NCBI RefSeq assembly: GCF_019431375.1
Contig: NZ_CP080267.1
Coordinates: 2,917,933-2,981,932, forward strand
Direction of reading: 5' to 3'
Source: Alcanivorax sp.
GTDB taxonomy: Bacteria; Pseudomonadota; Gammaproteobacteria; Pseudomonadales; Alcanivoracaceae
DNA: 64,000 bases
Positions within the stretch are counted from its first letter, which is position 1; every line of letters starts with the position of its first letter. Positions 41,100 to 50,281 of the stretch are shown here, piece after piece. The position numbers and the translations under genes are program-made. The notes beneath the pieces are model-generated. The model saw only the letters and a program-made list of their open reading frames with translations, did no database searches and was not told the origin of the DNA.

Positions 41100-42059
41100 A
41101 TGTCACTAAAAGAACGGTTGTCTGCGGACAACCTGCTGGATTCTCTCCCGGTTTCCCGGGATCTTCTCACCCGCCTGGGCGTACTCGGTGCCCAGGTCTC
41201 CCGCAAAATCGCCATCGACCAGGTCACCGTAGAAGACGGTACGCTCAATAATCTGCGCGTGGAAAAGGTCACCCTGGGTAGCGCCAGTATCGGCAACCTG
41301 CACGTGGAAAATACCCAGGCCTCGGTGGATAGCGCCAAAGCGGTGCTGAATCAGGTGCGCACCATCGTCGAGCTGGGCTTCCGGCTGAACTGGAAAATTG
41401 ACCTGGGCTGGCTCGGCAGCTGGGATGGCAGCGAGGATATGGGCAGCCTGGATATCCCGGTGGATCTGGGCACCATCACGGTGCCGGACCTGGGCAATAT
41501 CGACCTGCAGATTCCGGCCATCGATATTCCCGGCCTGGTGGCGCAGATGAAACCCATCGACCAGCTCAACCTGGGCAACCTGGATCTGTCCGGGGTGCGC
41601 CTGGACAAGTTGGGCCTTCCCAGTGCCGGGTTGTCCGTGTCCGGCATGGGCATTGGTGAGTTGTCGCTCAGCTCCCTGTCGGTGCCGGCGGCGAACGGCG
41701 AAGCCCTGCGCGTGAATCGGGCGGCTCCCACCGAACAGCTCATCCTGCCCGGCGCCAGCCTGGAAAACATCAGCATCCCGTCCGTGACGATGCCGGCGGC
41801 CACCAGCCAGGCGTTCAATGTGGACGCCACTGCCTCGGATAAATCCCTGGGCGTGGATCTGGGCATCCTCAAGGTGAGCATTGCAGTCACCCCCACGGTG
41901 CATCTGAACGTGGGCAGCATGACGCTCAGTGATGCCAAACTCGGTGCCACTCTGGGCAAGGTGTCTCTCAATGACATCAGCCTGCCGGTGGCAATGGAAG
42001 GTATCAGCGGCGGTGAGCTGGGTCTGAACAGCATCAGCGTTAATAAACTCACATTCTGA
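41100..42059 (+). CDS. Cytoplasmic beta-repeat protein of unknown function
   Basis: This 319-residue protein has no signal peptide. It is made of short repeated strands with the pattern (I/V)x(V/L)(S/G)(S/A)(L/I), such as NLRVEKVTLGSASIGNLHVENTQ and VHLNVGSMTLSDAKLGATL. It is rich in IDIPGL, LDIPVDLG and LSVPAANG segments, so a beta-solenoid-like fold is likely. The N-terminal MSLKERLSADNLLDSLPVSRD looks helical. I do not recognise it. AGGAGG precedes the ATG. The 88-residue gene 14 bases downstream is probably in the same operon. Confidence 0.75.
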   Translation: MSLKERLSADNLLDSLPVSRDLLTRLGVLGAQVSRKIAIDQVTVEDGTLNNLRVEKVTLGSASIGNLHVENTQASVDSAKAVLNQVRTIVELGFRLNWKIDLGWLGSWDGSEDMGSLDIPVDLGTITVPDLGNIDLQIPAIDIPGLVAQMKPIDQLNLGNLDLSGVRLDKLGLPSAGLSVSGMGIGELSLSSLSVPAANGEALRVNRAAPTEQLILPGASLENISIPSVTMPAATSQAFNVDATASDKSLGVDLGILKVSIAVTPTVHLNVGSMTLSDAKLGATLGKVSLNDISLPVAMEGISGGELGLNSISVNKLTF

Positions 42060-42073
42060 ACAGGGAGGTTGTC

Positions 42074-42340
42074 ATGACATTGAGCCACAAGGAATTCGAA
42101 AAACGTTGGGAGCAGGCCCACCGCAAACAGCACATCACCCAGAAGAAGTCGTCCATTGCCCCGCTGGTGCACCTGTCGGTACTGACGATTCTGGATAACT
42201 ACATGCGCCAGCTGCACAAGGCGGTGGATGGCCATGCGCTCAGCAAGGAAGAGTGCGACGCGGTCTGTGAAAAAATTGCCGAGCTGAAACCGCTGGCGAA
42301 AAAAGCGGATGCCAAGGCGGCGAAATACCTGAAGGTCTGA
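42074..42340 (+). CDS. Small helical protein of unknown function
   Basis: This 88-residue, Lys-rich, helical protein (KEFEKRWEQAHRKQHI, then LDNYMRQLHKAVDGHALSK, and a Lys/Ala-rich end KKADAKAAKYLKV) has one cysteine pair in EECDAVCEK. The GGGAGG ribosome site is good. It follows the beta-repeat gene by 14 bases, suggesting a partner or accessory role. Not recognised. Confidence 0.68.
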   Translation: MTLSHKEFEKRWEQAHRKQHITQKKSSIAPLVHLSVLTILDNYMRQLHKAVDGHALSKEECDAVCEKIAELKPLAKKADAKAAKYLKV

Positions 42341-42372
42341 CCCTCAGTTTATTTGTTGTCGTTGTTCCTGCC

Positions 42373-42406
42373 GTCACCGGGCCTGCACCCTTTGCAGCCC
42401 GGTGAC
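42373..42406 (+). terminator. Hairpin downstream of the beta-repeat operon
   Basis: This is a perfect 10-base stem, GTCACCGGGC / GCCCGGTGAC, with a 14-base loop, 32 bases after the stop. There is no T-run. Confidence 0.5.
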
Positions 42407-42457
42407 AACCCGCGGCAGGCCCGAAGAAAGCTTGTCTCGTTCAGGGGAATGTCGTTT

Positions 42458-42540
42458 ATGTCGATCCAGCTCGATGTACACCTCAACCTGAATGTCCGCG
42501 ATGCTACCCTGGCGATCAATGAACGTGGCAATGTCCTGTG
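42458..42540 (+). pseudogene. 5' remnant of an aminotransferase gene
   Basis: The frame from the ATG at 42458 reads MSIQLDVHLNLNVRDATLAI, then NERGNVLCQ, closely matching the start of the aminotransferase at 44221 (MPFQPDVHLNLNVRG...ATLAINERSNALRQ), with four codons missing. After about 28 codons similarity ends at the 3' end of the convergent diguanylate cyclase gene. An AGGGGA-like ribosome site is also kept. It is a truncated duplicate, or a gene whose remainder was replaced by the cyclase gene. Confidence 0.8.
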
Positions 42541-43737
42541 TCAGCTGTTGGCTGCCAAACGTTGCTCCCGGGCGGCAATCACCTGGTTGCGTCCACCATG
42601 CTTGGCGGCATAGAGGGCCGTGTCGGCAGACTTGAGCAGGCCGTTCATGTCCTGGATGTCATTGTAGGGGTAGCAGGCGACGCCGAAGCTGGCGGTGACA
42701 CGCAGGGTTGTGCCGTTGCAGGGTATTTCCAGCGCCTCGATTCTGGCACGCAGGCGCTCGGCTACCTTGATGGCGTTATCCAGCGGTGTGGCCGGTAGCA
42801 GAATGGCAAACTCCTCGCCGCCATAACGGCCCACCTCGTCATACTGGCGGGCATTATCCATCATGATTTCCGACACCTTAACCAGTACCGCATCGCCGGC
42901 ATCGTGGCCGTGGGTGTCATTGATACCCTTGAAGTGATCAATATCCAGCATGATGCACGATAGCTGCGAGGTGGGTGTACGCCGGGTGCGGTTGAGTTCG
43001 CTTTCACCCCGCTCGATAAACGAGCGTCGGTTGGTAAGCCGGGTCAGGCCGTCCACCGTGGACATTTCCCGATAGAGGTCCTCCCGGTTGCTCCAGCGCT
43101 CGGTGGCGACCAGTCCGATGTAAAGAATGAGTAGCAGAGTCACCGCCAGCACGGACTGGAACACAAACCAGAACATGACCGGGCTGCCATCTGCCTGGTA
43201 AGGGGGGCGGGCAAACAAGGGGGCATGGTTAAAGCCGCCGTTCAGGTACAAAAAGATAAACACGGCCAGTGCGATACAGACCAGGCCATAGGCCTGCTTG
43301 AGCTTGTGGATACTGGCCAGCGGGGACGCAATGTTGACGCCCAGCAATAACAGCAGCAGCCCGGCGGTGAATTGGGTGCCGGTAAGCCAGCTACTGATCA
43401 GACAGACCAGGGCATAAGAGAAGATGATCACGCTTTCCATCAGTGACCAGCTGGATTTGCGCTGGCGCCGATAACGGGCGGCCAGCAGGAAGCTGCCCAG
43501 CAGTAGAGCGTGCAAGGCAAACAGGCCGAACAGGGCCTTTACCACCGGCGGGTTCACCCAGTCCGGAGCAACCAGGGCAACACCGGCTAGCCACAGGCTC
43601 AGCGCCACCGGGCAGATCATCACCAGCGAGGCCAGCAGAACCATGCGATCGATGTGCGGCCAGTCCAGCGGGTTTGATAGCCAGCTATGGCGTTCGGCGC
43701 CGCCGGGGCGGGCGGCAAGCGGTTTGGTTGTGGTCAT
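42541..43737 (-). CDS. Membrane diguanylate cyclase (GGDEF)
   Basis: This 398-residue protein has an N-terminal half with about six hydrophobic segments (about 31-190) and a C-terminal GGDEF domain. The active site reads GRYGGEEFAILLP, a functional GGEEF variant. RQYD five residues upstream forms the RxxD inhibitory site for product feedback. LDIDHFKGINDTHGHDAGD is the metal-binding segment. It makes cyclic di-GMP from two GTP at the membrane. The ATG at 43737 follows GGGGGA; a longer frame to 43809 was rejected. It is flanked by an aminotransferase and a remnant of that gene's 5' end. Confidence 0.95.
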   Translation of the reverse strand: MTTTKPLAARPGGAERHSWLSNPLDWPHIDRMVLLASLVMICPVALSLWLAGVALVAPDWVNPPVVKALFGLFALHALLLGSFLLAARYRRQRKSSWSLMESVIIFSYALVCLISSWLTGTQFTAGLLLLLLGVNIASPLASIHKLKQAYGLVCIALAVFIFLYLNGGFNHAPLFARPPYQADGSPVMFWFVFQSVLAVTLLLILYIGLVATERWSNREDLYREMSTVDGLTRLTNRRSFIERGESELNRTRRTPTSQLSCIMLDIDHFKGINDTHGHDAGDAVLVKVSEIMMDNARQYDEVGRYGGEEFAILLPATPLDNAIKVAERLRARIEALEIPCNGTTLRVTASFGVACYPYNDIQDMNGLLKSADTALYAAKHGGRNQVIAAREQRLAANS

Positions 43738-44220
43738 GGTGTCCCCCTTGTTCCTGTTGTTTTTGTGTGGGAGTCCCTTCAGGGGCGAGGCCTTTCCATT
43801 GGCGCGCAAGCGTGGCCCGATGGATAGCCGGGAAAACCGGAGATGACGCTTTGTTTGGTTATAGGTATGGACTGGTTATTAAGCAACCGCTTGTCAGGGT
43901 GGACTGCTTAACGGTGGAAAAACCGGCATGAAGGCGTTTCATGAGGTACGTGGGTGCAATGTGGGGGCAACGGCGGGTGCCAGATAGCCCTCGTCCATTG
44001 AGATTCTCAAGGATGGCCTTGCTGGCACACCGTCCAGCAGGGCGCCCTGCAAAATCAAATACCACAAGGACTGCCGTACTGTGGATGTGACCTGGCGGCG
44101 ACCGGCTGACGTTCTGGTGTGACAGTGTGTTTTGCCTGTGCCTCGGGCTGTGCTTTATGGTCGAAGCATGATCGTGCAGCACGGTCAAAAGACTCGCGCC
44201 AATCCGCAGGGAGAATCGCC
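43738..44220. other. Intergenic region between cyclase and aminotransferase
   Basis: This 483-base gap holds the divergent promoters of the cyclase and aminotransferase genes. Open frames crossing it lack ribosome sites and family likeness. I see no repeat or RNA gene. Confidence 0.4.
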
Positions 44221-45504
44221 ATGCCGTTCCAGCCCGATGTCCACCTCAACCTCAATGTCCGTGGTCTGGGGGTGTCCGCTACCCTGGCCATCAACGAGCG
44301 CAGCAATGCCCTGCGCCAGCAGGGGCGGCAGGTCTACAAGCTGGGGCTGGGGCAGTCACCCTTTCCGGTGCCGCCGTCCGTGGTCAGTGCATTGCGCGAG
44401 TTTGCCGGCGAGAAGGATTATCTGCCGGTAAAAGGGCTGCCGGCGCTGCAGGAAGCCATCGCCAGTCATCTGCACCGCGAGCACGATGTGCCCTTCCGGG
44501 CCGAAGACATCATGATCGGGCCGGGCTCCAAGGAGCTCATGTTTATCCTGCAACTGGTCTACTACGGCGACCTGGTGATTCCCACGCCGAGCTGGGTCTC
44601 CTATGCGCCCCAGGCCAGCATCATCGGCCGCCGTGTCCATTGGGTACCGACCCATCGACACAATAACTGGAAGCTTGGTGCGGACAGTCTCGATGCCCTG
44701 TGCCAGCGTGACCCGGGCCGGCCACGGCTGGTGATTCTCAACTATCCGGCCAACCCCCACGGCTATACGTTCACTGACGATGAGCTGCGCGACATTGCCG
44801 AGGTGGCCCGTAAGCACCGGCTGATTCTGCTCAGCGACGAAATCTACGGACGCACCCGCTACGATGGCCAGCACCGTTCCATTGCCCGCTATTACCCGGA
44901 AGGCACCATCATCAGCGATGGCATGAGCAAGTGGTGTGGCGCCGGTGGTTGGCGGCTGGGCGCCTTTGCCTTTCCACCCAACCTGTCCTGGCTGCGCGAT
45001 GCCATGGCCACCGTGGCCAGTGAAACCTACACCTCGGTGTCCGCGCCTATTCAGCATGCGGCGGTGAGCGCCTTTCAGGGTGGTGCTGATATGGACGATT
45101 ACCTGTTCCAGTGCCGTCGTATTCTCCAGGGGCTGGCCAGGTTTCAGGTGGATGCCTACCAACAGGCCGGGCTGGATCTGGCCATGCCCGACGGCGGCTT
45201 TTACCTGTTCCCGGATTTCACGCCTCTGACGGAGCGCTTGCATCAGCGGGGCATTCACGACAGCACCGCCCTGTGCGAGGCACTACTGGAAGAAACCGGT
45301 GTGGCCACTTTGCCCGGTGAAGCCTTTGGTCGTCCTTCTGGGGAGCTGACCTTGCGGCAGGCCTTTGTGGACTTTGATGGTCAGGCCGCTCTCGATGGCG
45401 CGGCATCGGTGCCAGCAGAGCAATCACTGGGTGAGGATTTCCTGCGCCAGTATTGTGGTAACTGCACCACCGCCATGGATCGTATCGTGTATTGGTTGGG
45501 GTAG
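44221..45504 (+). CDS. Class I/II pyridoxal-phosphate aminotransferase
   Basis: This 427-residue protein has fold-type I aminotransferase motifs: YKLGLGQSPFPVP near the N-terminus, GPGSKELMFI, LNYPANPHG, LSDEIYGRTRYDG with the Asp that contacts the pyridine nitrogen, and SDGMSKWCGAGGWRLG with the PLP-binding Lys. GGSHPF-like sequence is absent. Substrate specificity cannot be read off; aspartate/aromatic-type enzymes are closest. The ATG at 44221 follows GGGAG. A second copy of its first 28 codons lies at 42458. Confidence 0.92.
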   Translation: MPFQPDVHLNLNVRGLGVSATLAINERSNALRQQGRQVYKLGLGQSPFPVPPSVVSALREFAGEKDYLPVKGLPALQEAIASHLHREHDVPFRAEDIMIGPGSKELMFILQLVYYGDLVIPTPSWVSYAPQASIIGRRVHWVPTHRHNNWKLGADSLDALCQRDPGRPRLVILNYPANPHGYTFTDDELRDIAEVARKHRLILLSDEIYGRTRYDGQHRSIARYYPEGTIISDGMSKWCGAGGWRLGAFAFPPNLSWLRDAMATVASETYTSVSAPIQHAAVSAFQGGADMDDYLFQCRRILQGLARFQVDAYQQAGLDLAMPDGGFYLFPDFTPLTERLHQRGIHDSTALCEALLEETGVATLPGEAFGRPSGELTLRQAFVDFDGQAALDGAASVPAEQSLGEDFLRQYCGNCTTAMDRIVYWLG

Positions 45505-45583
45505 TCTTTCGTGTTGTTGCAAGCATGGCGCCTGAAAAAACCATCCGGTATAGATGGCAACGGGCATGCATATGCTGCTTGTT

Positions 45584-45616
45584 AAAGTGGCAAAAAAATA
45601 TTTTTTTTGCCACTTT
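45584..45616. terminator. AT-rich bidirectional terminator
   Basis: AAAGTGGCAAAAAA pairs with TTTTTTGCCACTTT around TATTT, between the convergent aminotransferase and UbiB-like genes. Confidence 0.75.
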
Positions 45617-45634
45617 CTGATGGTTTTTCCCAGG

Positions 45635-46927
45635 TCATTTTTCCGCGTTGTTTAGAGGCTGGGCGCCAGCGCCGCCCCAGGAAAACGGAATCTGATAGCG
45701 GGTCATCAGTCCGCCCACGGTGATCAGCACCCGCACCATGGCTACGAAGGAGTCCGGCATCACCAGCCGCAGGCGGCGGAATTCATCCAGCAGGGTGCGC
45801 AGGTTATCCGCCAGGGTGGTATCGGTATCCTGGCGGGCGGAGACCAGTGCCGCGGACAGTTTTTCCAGTCGCTCTTCGGTGAGCCCGCCAAAACCGGCGG
45901 CTTCGAACAGCGGTAGCAGCGGTCCGTCGCCCATGCCCAGCAATCGCATCAGCAGCGCGGTGTAATGCTGGCGATCCTCCGCGGCTACATGCTCCACGGC
46001 ACCGAAATCCAGCACCGCCAGATCACCGTCCGGGGTAACGATAAAGTTGCCCGGGTGCGGGTCCGCATGGAACAGACCGAACTCCAGCACCTGTTGCATC
46101 ATGCTGGCCTGCAACCGCTCCAGCAGGGGAATGGCCTGCGCTTCATCCTCACGCAACAAGGTGGACAGGCTTTTCCCCTCAATCCACTCCGTTACCAGCA
46201 TCTGTGCACTGCACAGGGTCGGGTAGACCCGCGGCACCTTGATGCCCGGCAGGTGTGGCAGCTCACTGAACTCCTGCATGTGGGCCATTTCCAGGCGGAA
46301 GTCCAGCTCCCGTTCGGTGGTGGTGATCAACTGGTTGATGATCTGCTCCACATCCACTTCGCGTAGCAGCGGTTTCAGCGCCTTGGCCAGCAATCGCAGG
46401 GCGGCGGCATCTTCAGAGAACTCCTGGCTGACCCGGGGCTGCTGCAGCTTCACTGCTACCTCTGCGCCGGATTTCAGGGTGGCGTTATGGACCTGGGCGA
46501 TGGAAGCGGCGGCCATGGGGATGATGTTGAAGGCACTGAAGGAATCCGCCCAGTCGTGGCCCAGCTGGGCCTTCAGCCAGGGCTGAATGTCATCAAAATG
46601 GGCCTTGGGGGCGTTCTCTCGCAGATGGGCAAAGGCGTCGATATAGGGCGCGGGCAGCAGATCCGGCCGGCAGCTGAGAAACTGGGCAAACTTGATCCAG
46701 GCGCCGCCGTTATCACGGAACAGGGTGGCGAGGCTGGCGGCCACTTCCTGGTGGAGGGGCTGCAGGGCCTGCTCGTCGCTACTGCCCAGTATCTTGCGAT
46801 GTTTCCATACCACCTTCTGCAGGCTGGCGGCGGTGGCCAGCACCCGCTTGTAGCGGCCACGGGCGTTCCACAGCATGCGAGTGGTCTCGCCGAGAGTCTG
46901 GGGCTGGTCGGGCGTGGTCGATTCCAT
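45635..46927 (-). CDS. UbiB/ABC1-family atypical kinase-like protein
   Basis: This 430-residue protein has the UbiB/AarF domain. KFAQFLSCRPDLLP is the family-specific KxGQ-type segment, here KFAQ. IAQVHNATLKSGAEVAVKLQQP carries the nucleotide-site lysine, and FHADPHPGNF and LAVLDFGAVEHV hold catalytic Asp residues. The canonical KxGQ motif reads KFAQ, so the glycine is replaced. The family supports ubiquinone biosynthesis or other lipid-related steps. The ATG at 46927 follows AAGGGATC. This is a separate paralogue type, not necessarily the ubiB of the ubiquinone operon. Confidence 0.9.
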   Translation of the reverse strand: MESTTPDQPQTLGETTRMLWNARGRYKRVLATAASLQKVVWKHRKILGSSDEQALQPLHQEVAASLATLFRDNGGAWIKFAQFLSCRPDLLPAPYIDAFAHLRENAPKAHFDDIQPWLKAQLGHDWADSFSAFNIIPMAAASIAQVHNATLKSGAEVAVKLQQPRVSQEFSEDAAALRLLAKALKPLLREVDVEQIINQLITTTERELDFRLEMAHMQEFSELPHLPGIKVPRVYPTLCSAQMLVTEWIEGKSLSTLLREDEAQAIPLLERLQASMMQQVLEFGLFHADPHPGNFIVTPDGDLAVLDFGAVEHVAAEDRQHYTALLMRLLGMGDGPLLPLFEAAGFGGLTEERLEKLSAALVSARQDTDTTLADNLRTLLDEFRRLRLVMPDSFVAMVRVLITVGGLMTRYQIPFSWGGAGAQPLNNAEK

Positions 46928-47201
46928 GGGGATCCCTTGCCAATGCGATATTGGCAGCATAGCAAAGGTGCCAGGGCCCTGTGTCAGTAATCAGAAAATG
47001 CTGGTATATCTTTGTATACCCCGGTGAAGCACGGACAGAGTGAAGTGGCGGGTTTTGAAAGTGAATATCCCGTGAAAATTTTGGTGGTGTTTAATAAAAA
47101 CTATCGCCGCCGTTGGCAAACTAAACTGGCCAAGGCAGCCTCTAAAGGACTACAACTAGGTAACAACGACGCCGAACCCACCCACAAGGAAGGAGAGCGC
47201 T
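46928..47201. promoter_or_regulatory. Promoter region of katG and the UbiB-like gene
   Basis: This 274-base divergent region has an AT-rich stretch (about 47040-47110) before katG. An OxyR site may exist, but I cannot distinguish one by eye. GGAAGGAGAG at 47189-47198 is the katG ribosome site. Confidence 0.45.
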
Positions 47202-49370
47202 ATGACAGACAGTAAATGCCCGATTAATCACGCGGCAGGTGGCGGCACCACGAACCAGGACTGGTGGCCCAACCAGCTACGCCTGGATCTCCTCAATCAG
47301 CATTCCTCCAAGTCCAATCCCATGGATGAGGACTTCGATTACGCCAAAGCTTTCAGCCGTCTTGATCTTGATGCAGTGAAAAAAGATCTGGATGCACTGA
47401 TGACCGATTCCCAGGACTGGTGGCCGGCGGATTTCGGTCACTATGGCGGTCTGTTTATTCGCATGGCCTGGCATAGTGCCGGCACCTACCGTATCGGTGA
47501 TGGCCGGGGCGGCGGTGGTCGTGGCCAGCAGCGTTTTGCGCCACTGAACAGCTGGCCGGACAACGTGAACCTGGACAAGGCCCGCCGTCTGCTGTGGCCG
47601 ATCAAGCAAAAGTATGGCCGCAATATTTCCTGGGCGGACCTGATGATTCTCGCCGGTAACGTGGCGCTGGAATCCATGGGCTTCAAGACTTTCGGCTTTG
47701 CCGGTGGCCGGGAAGACACCTGGGAGCCGGACCTGGATGTGTACTGGGGTGCCGAGCAAGGCTGGCTGGATGGCGACAAGCGCTATTCTGGGAAGCGCGA
47801 CCTGGAAAACCCGCTGGCGGCAGTACAGATGGGCCTGATCTATGTGAACCCGGAAGGCCCGGACGGCAACCCGGACCCGAAGGCCGCGGCGCACGATATC
47901 CGCGAAACCTTTGCGCGCATGGCCATGGATGATGAGGAAACCGTGGCGCTGATCGCCGGTGGCCACACCTTCGGCAAGGCCCATGGCGCCGGTGATCCGG
48001 AAAAAGTGGGCCCTGAACCGGAGGCAGCGAGCCTGGCCGAACAGGGTCTGGGCTGGCACAACCCGGTGGGTACCGGTAAAGGTGATGACACCATGGGCGG
48101 CGGCCCGGAAGTGACCTGGACCCAGACGCCCACCCAGTGGAGCAACTACTTCTTTGAAAACCTGTTTGGCTACGAGTGGGAGCTTACCACCAGCCCGGCA
48201 GGCGCCAAGCAGTGGGTGGCCAAGGACGCGGACGAAATCATCCCCTACGCCCAGGACAAGAGCAAAAAGCGCAAGCCGATGATGCTGACCACGGATCTGT
48301 CCCTGCGCTTTGATCCGGACTACGAAAAGATTTCCCGGCGCTTCTACGAGAACCCGGACCAGTTCGCCGACGCCTTTGCCCGCGCCTGGTTCAAGCTCAC
48401 TCACCGTGACATGGGCCCCCGTGTCCGTTACCTGGGCCCGGAAGTGCCCAAAGAAGAGCTGATCTGGCAGGACCCGGTGCCGCCGGTGGATCACGAGCTG
48501 GTCAACGACCAGGACATCGCGGCACTGAAGAGCAAGATCCTGGAAAGCGGATTGTCCGTGTCCGAGCTGGTGTCCACCGCCTGGGCCTCCGCCTCCACCT
48601 TCCGTGGTGGCGACAAGCGTGGCGGCGCCAACGGTGCCCGCATTCGCCTGGCACCGCAGAAGGACTGGGAAGTAAACCAGCCGCAGCAACTGGCAAAAGT
48701 GCTGAAGACCCTGGAAGGCATCCAGAGCGACTTCAACAGCGGCAACAAGAAGGTGTCGCTGGCGGACCTGATCGTGCTGGCTGGTGGTGTCGGTATCGAA
48801 AAGGCGGCGAAGGATGCCGGCCACGATGTGACCGTGCCCTTCCATCCGGGACGGACCGATGCCACCGAAGCGCAGACCGACGTGGCTTCCTTCGAGCCAC
48901 TGGAGCCGGCGGCGGATGGTTTCCGCAACTACCAGAAAGGCAAGTTCAGCATCGGTGCCGAACACCTGTTGGTGGACCGGGCGCAACTGCTCACGCTGAC
49001 GGCGCCGGAGATGACCGCACTGGTGGGTGGCCTGCGTGTACTGGGCGCCAATCACGATGGTAGCCAACACGGTGTGTTCACCGACAAGCCCGGCACATTG
49101 AGCAACGATTTCTTCGTCAACCTGCTCGACATGGGCACGGAATGGAAAGCCACTTCCAGTGATGAAGAAGCGTTCGAAGGCCGTGATCGCGACAGCGGCC
49201 AGGTGAAATGGACCGGTACCCGGGTGGACCTGGTTTTCGGTTCCAACTCGGTGCTGCGTGCCCTGGCAGAGGTCTATGCCTGTGCCGATGGTCAGGAAAA
49301 GCTGGTCAACGATTTCGTGGCCGCCTGGACCAAGGTGATGGAGCTGGATCGCTTTGATCTGAAGAAGTAA
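47202..49370 (+). CDS. katG: Catalase-peroxidase
   Basis: This 722-residue protein is standard KatG length and has both peroxidase domains. The N-terminal active site includes RMAWHSAGTYRIGDGRGG, with the distal Trp and His of the Trp-Tyr-Met adduct, then GLIYVNPEGPDG with the Tyr. ALIAGGHTFGKAHGAG holds the proximal His. The C-terminal domain repeats the fold without haem (STAWASASTFRGGDKRGGAN). It detoxifies hydrogen peroxide by catalase and peroxidase action in the cytoplasm. A good ribosome site and a terminator at 49388-49423 frame a monocistronic unit. It is likely OxyR-controlled, by family knowledge only. Confidence 0.99.
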   Translation: MTDSKCPINHAAGGGTTNQDWWPNQLRLDLLNQHSSKSNPMDEDFDYAKAFSRLDLDAVKKDLDALMTDSQDWWPADFGHYGGLFIRMAWHSAGTYRIGDGRGGGGRGQQRFAPLNSWPDNVNLDKARRLLWPIKQKYGRNISWADLMILAGNVALESMGFKTFGFAGGREDTWEPDLDVYWGAEQGWLDGDKRYSGKRDLENPLAAVQMGLIYVNPEGPDGNPDPKAAAHDIRETFARMAMDDEETVALIAGGHTFGKAHGAGDPEKVGPEPEAASLAEQGLGWHNPVGTGKGDDTMGGGPEVTWTQTPTQWSNYFFENLFGYEWELTTSPAGAKQWVAKDADEIIPYAQDKSKKRKPMMLTTDLSLRFDPDYEKISRRFYENPDQFADAFARAWFKLTHRDMGPRVRYLGPEVPKEELIWQDPVPPVDHELVNDQDIAALKSKILESGLSVSELVSTAWASASTFRGGDKRGGANGARIRLAPQKDWEVNQPQQLAKVLKTLEGIQSDFNSGNKKVSLADLIVLAGGVGIEKAAKDAGHDVTVPFHPGRTDATEAQTDVASFEPLEPAADGFRNYQKGKFSIGAEHLLVDRAQLLTLTAPEMTALVGGLRVLGANHDGSQHGVFTDKPGTLSNDFFVNLLDMGTEWKATSSDEEAFEGRDRDSGQVKWTGTRVDLVFGSNSVLRALAEVYACADGQEKLVNDFVAAWTKVMELDRFDLKK

Positions 49371-49387
49371 TCCATCACTGTCAGTCC

Positions 49388-49423
49388 AAAAACGGTGCGC
49401 TGGAAACAGCGCACCGTTTTTTT
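49388..49423 (+). terminator. katG terminator
   Basis: The stem AAAAACGGTGCGCTG / CAGCGCACCGTTTTT is followed by more T residues, 18 bases after the katG stop. Confidence 0.93.
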
Positions 49424-49483
49424 GTGTCTGCTTGTCAGGAAAAGACGGCCATCCCCCGGTTTCTCATTGGGGTGCGGTAAACG

Positions 49484-49547
49484 GTAGGAGCGTCGCTGGC
49501 GGCGCGATGCGAGACGTTGGCAATCGCGCCGCCAGCGACGCTCCTAC
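49484..49547. repeat. REP-like perfect inverted repeat
   Basis: The 25-base arms GTAGGAGCGTCGCTGGC... (49484-49508) and ...GCCAGCGACGCTCCTAC (49523-49547) are exact reverse complements with a 14-base loop. The GTAGGAGC ends are shared with the elements at 58246 and 59037. Confidence 0.88.
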
Positions 49548-49602
49548 AACAAGCCTGGGTTCCTGATGTTATTCTTTGGGGGTATGACTACCGGGAGTCG
49601 CC

Positions 49603-50178
49603 ATGCCATCCCTGAGCTGGCTACAGAAATATCGCCCCCACAAGTTACCGTTCCGGCGCCATGTCACCCGCGCGTCGGTGGCGCTGATTTATCGTGGGCC
49701 CCGTGAGCGCGATGGAGAACTGTTGTTTATCCAGCGGGCCCGTCGCGATGGGGATCCCTGGTCCGGGGACATGGCGTTTCCCGGCGGGCGTCTGGAGCCA
49801 GGTGATACCTCCAGCCGCCACACCGCCATGCGCGAAACCCTGGAAGAAACCGGGCTGGATCTGTTTCGTCAGGGGGAGTATCAGGCGCGCCTGTCGGATC
49901 TGCTCACCCGCCATCACAGCCGCTGGAGCCCCATGGTGGTGACGCCTCACGTGTTCGCCTGGCGGGGCGATAACGCCATGTCGCTGAACCATGAAGCACA
50001 AAGGGGGATCTGGATTCCGCTGGAGTATCTGGGCAATCCGGCACACCGTTCCACGCTGCAAATTCGTACGCCACTGGGAAGAATGACGTTCCCCTGTTGC
50101 CGTTATCAGGGCTACTGCATTTGGGGTTTGAGCTACAGCATGCTGCAGGAGTTTCTGAGAAAGCGCGGGGCGGGGTAA
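49603..50178 (+). CDS. Nudix hydrolase, CoA-pyrophosphatase type
   Basis: This 191-residue protein has the Nudix box FPGGRLEPGDTSSRHTAMRE, continuing TLEETGL. The second Glu-x7 position of the canonical box reads Thr, but the REx2EExG core is intact. The preceding LLFIQRARRDGDPWSGDMAFPGG matches the CoA-diphosphatase (UPF0035) subfamily, which cleaves CoA and CoA derivatives. It starts at the ATG at 49603 and stands alone after katG. Confidence 0.87.
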   Translation: MPSLSWLQKYRPHKLPFRRHVTRASVALIYRGPRERDGELLFIQRARRDGDPWSGDMAFPGGRLEPGDTSSRHTAMRETLEETGLDLFRQGEYQARLSDLLTRHHSRWSPMVVTPHVFAWRGDNAMSLNHEAQRGIWIPLEYLGNPAHRSTLQIRTPLGRMTFPCCRYQGYCIWGLSYSMLQEFLRKRGAG

Positions 50179-50227
50179 GGCAGGTGCGATGATGGTGGGC
50201 GGGGGCTGATCTGACTGGGTGTTACAT

Positions 50228-50265
50228 AAAAAAAGGGCGCCTCCCGAAGGAGGCGCCCTTTTTTA
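50228..50265 (-). terminator. Cold-shock gene terminator
   Basis: AAAAAAAGGGCGCCTCC pairs with GGAGGCGCCCTTTTTT around CGAA, 17 bases beyond the stop of the cold-shock gene. It is strong in either direction. Confidence 0.95.
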
Positions 50266-50281
50266 TAACTGGAACGATCGC

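Noticed and set aside
42541..42613. Continuation of the 42353-42613 frame as a real small gene
   Set aside because: Only the aminotransferase-like 28 codons are meaningful; the rest is antisense to the cyclase gene.
47277..49070. 597-residue open frame antisense to katG
   Set aside because: Same shadow effect; katG is complete and unambiguous on the plus strand.
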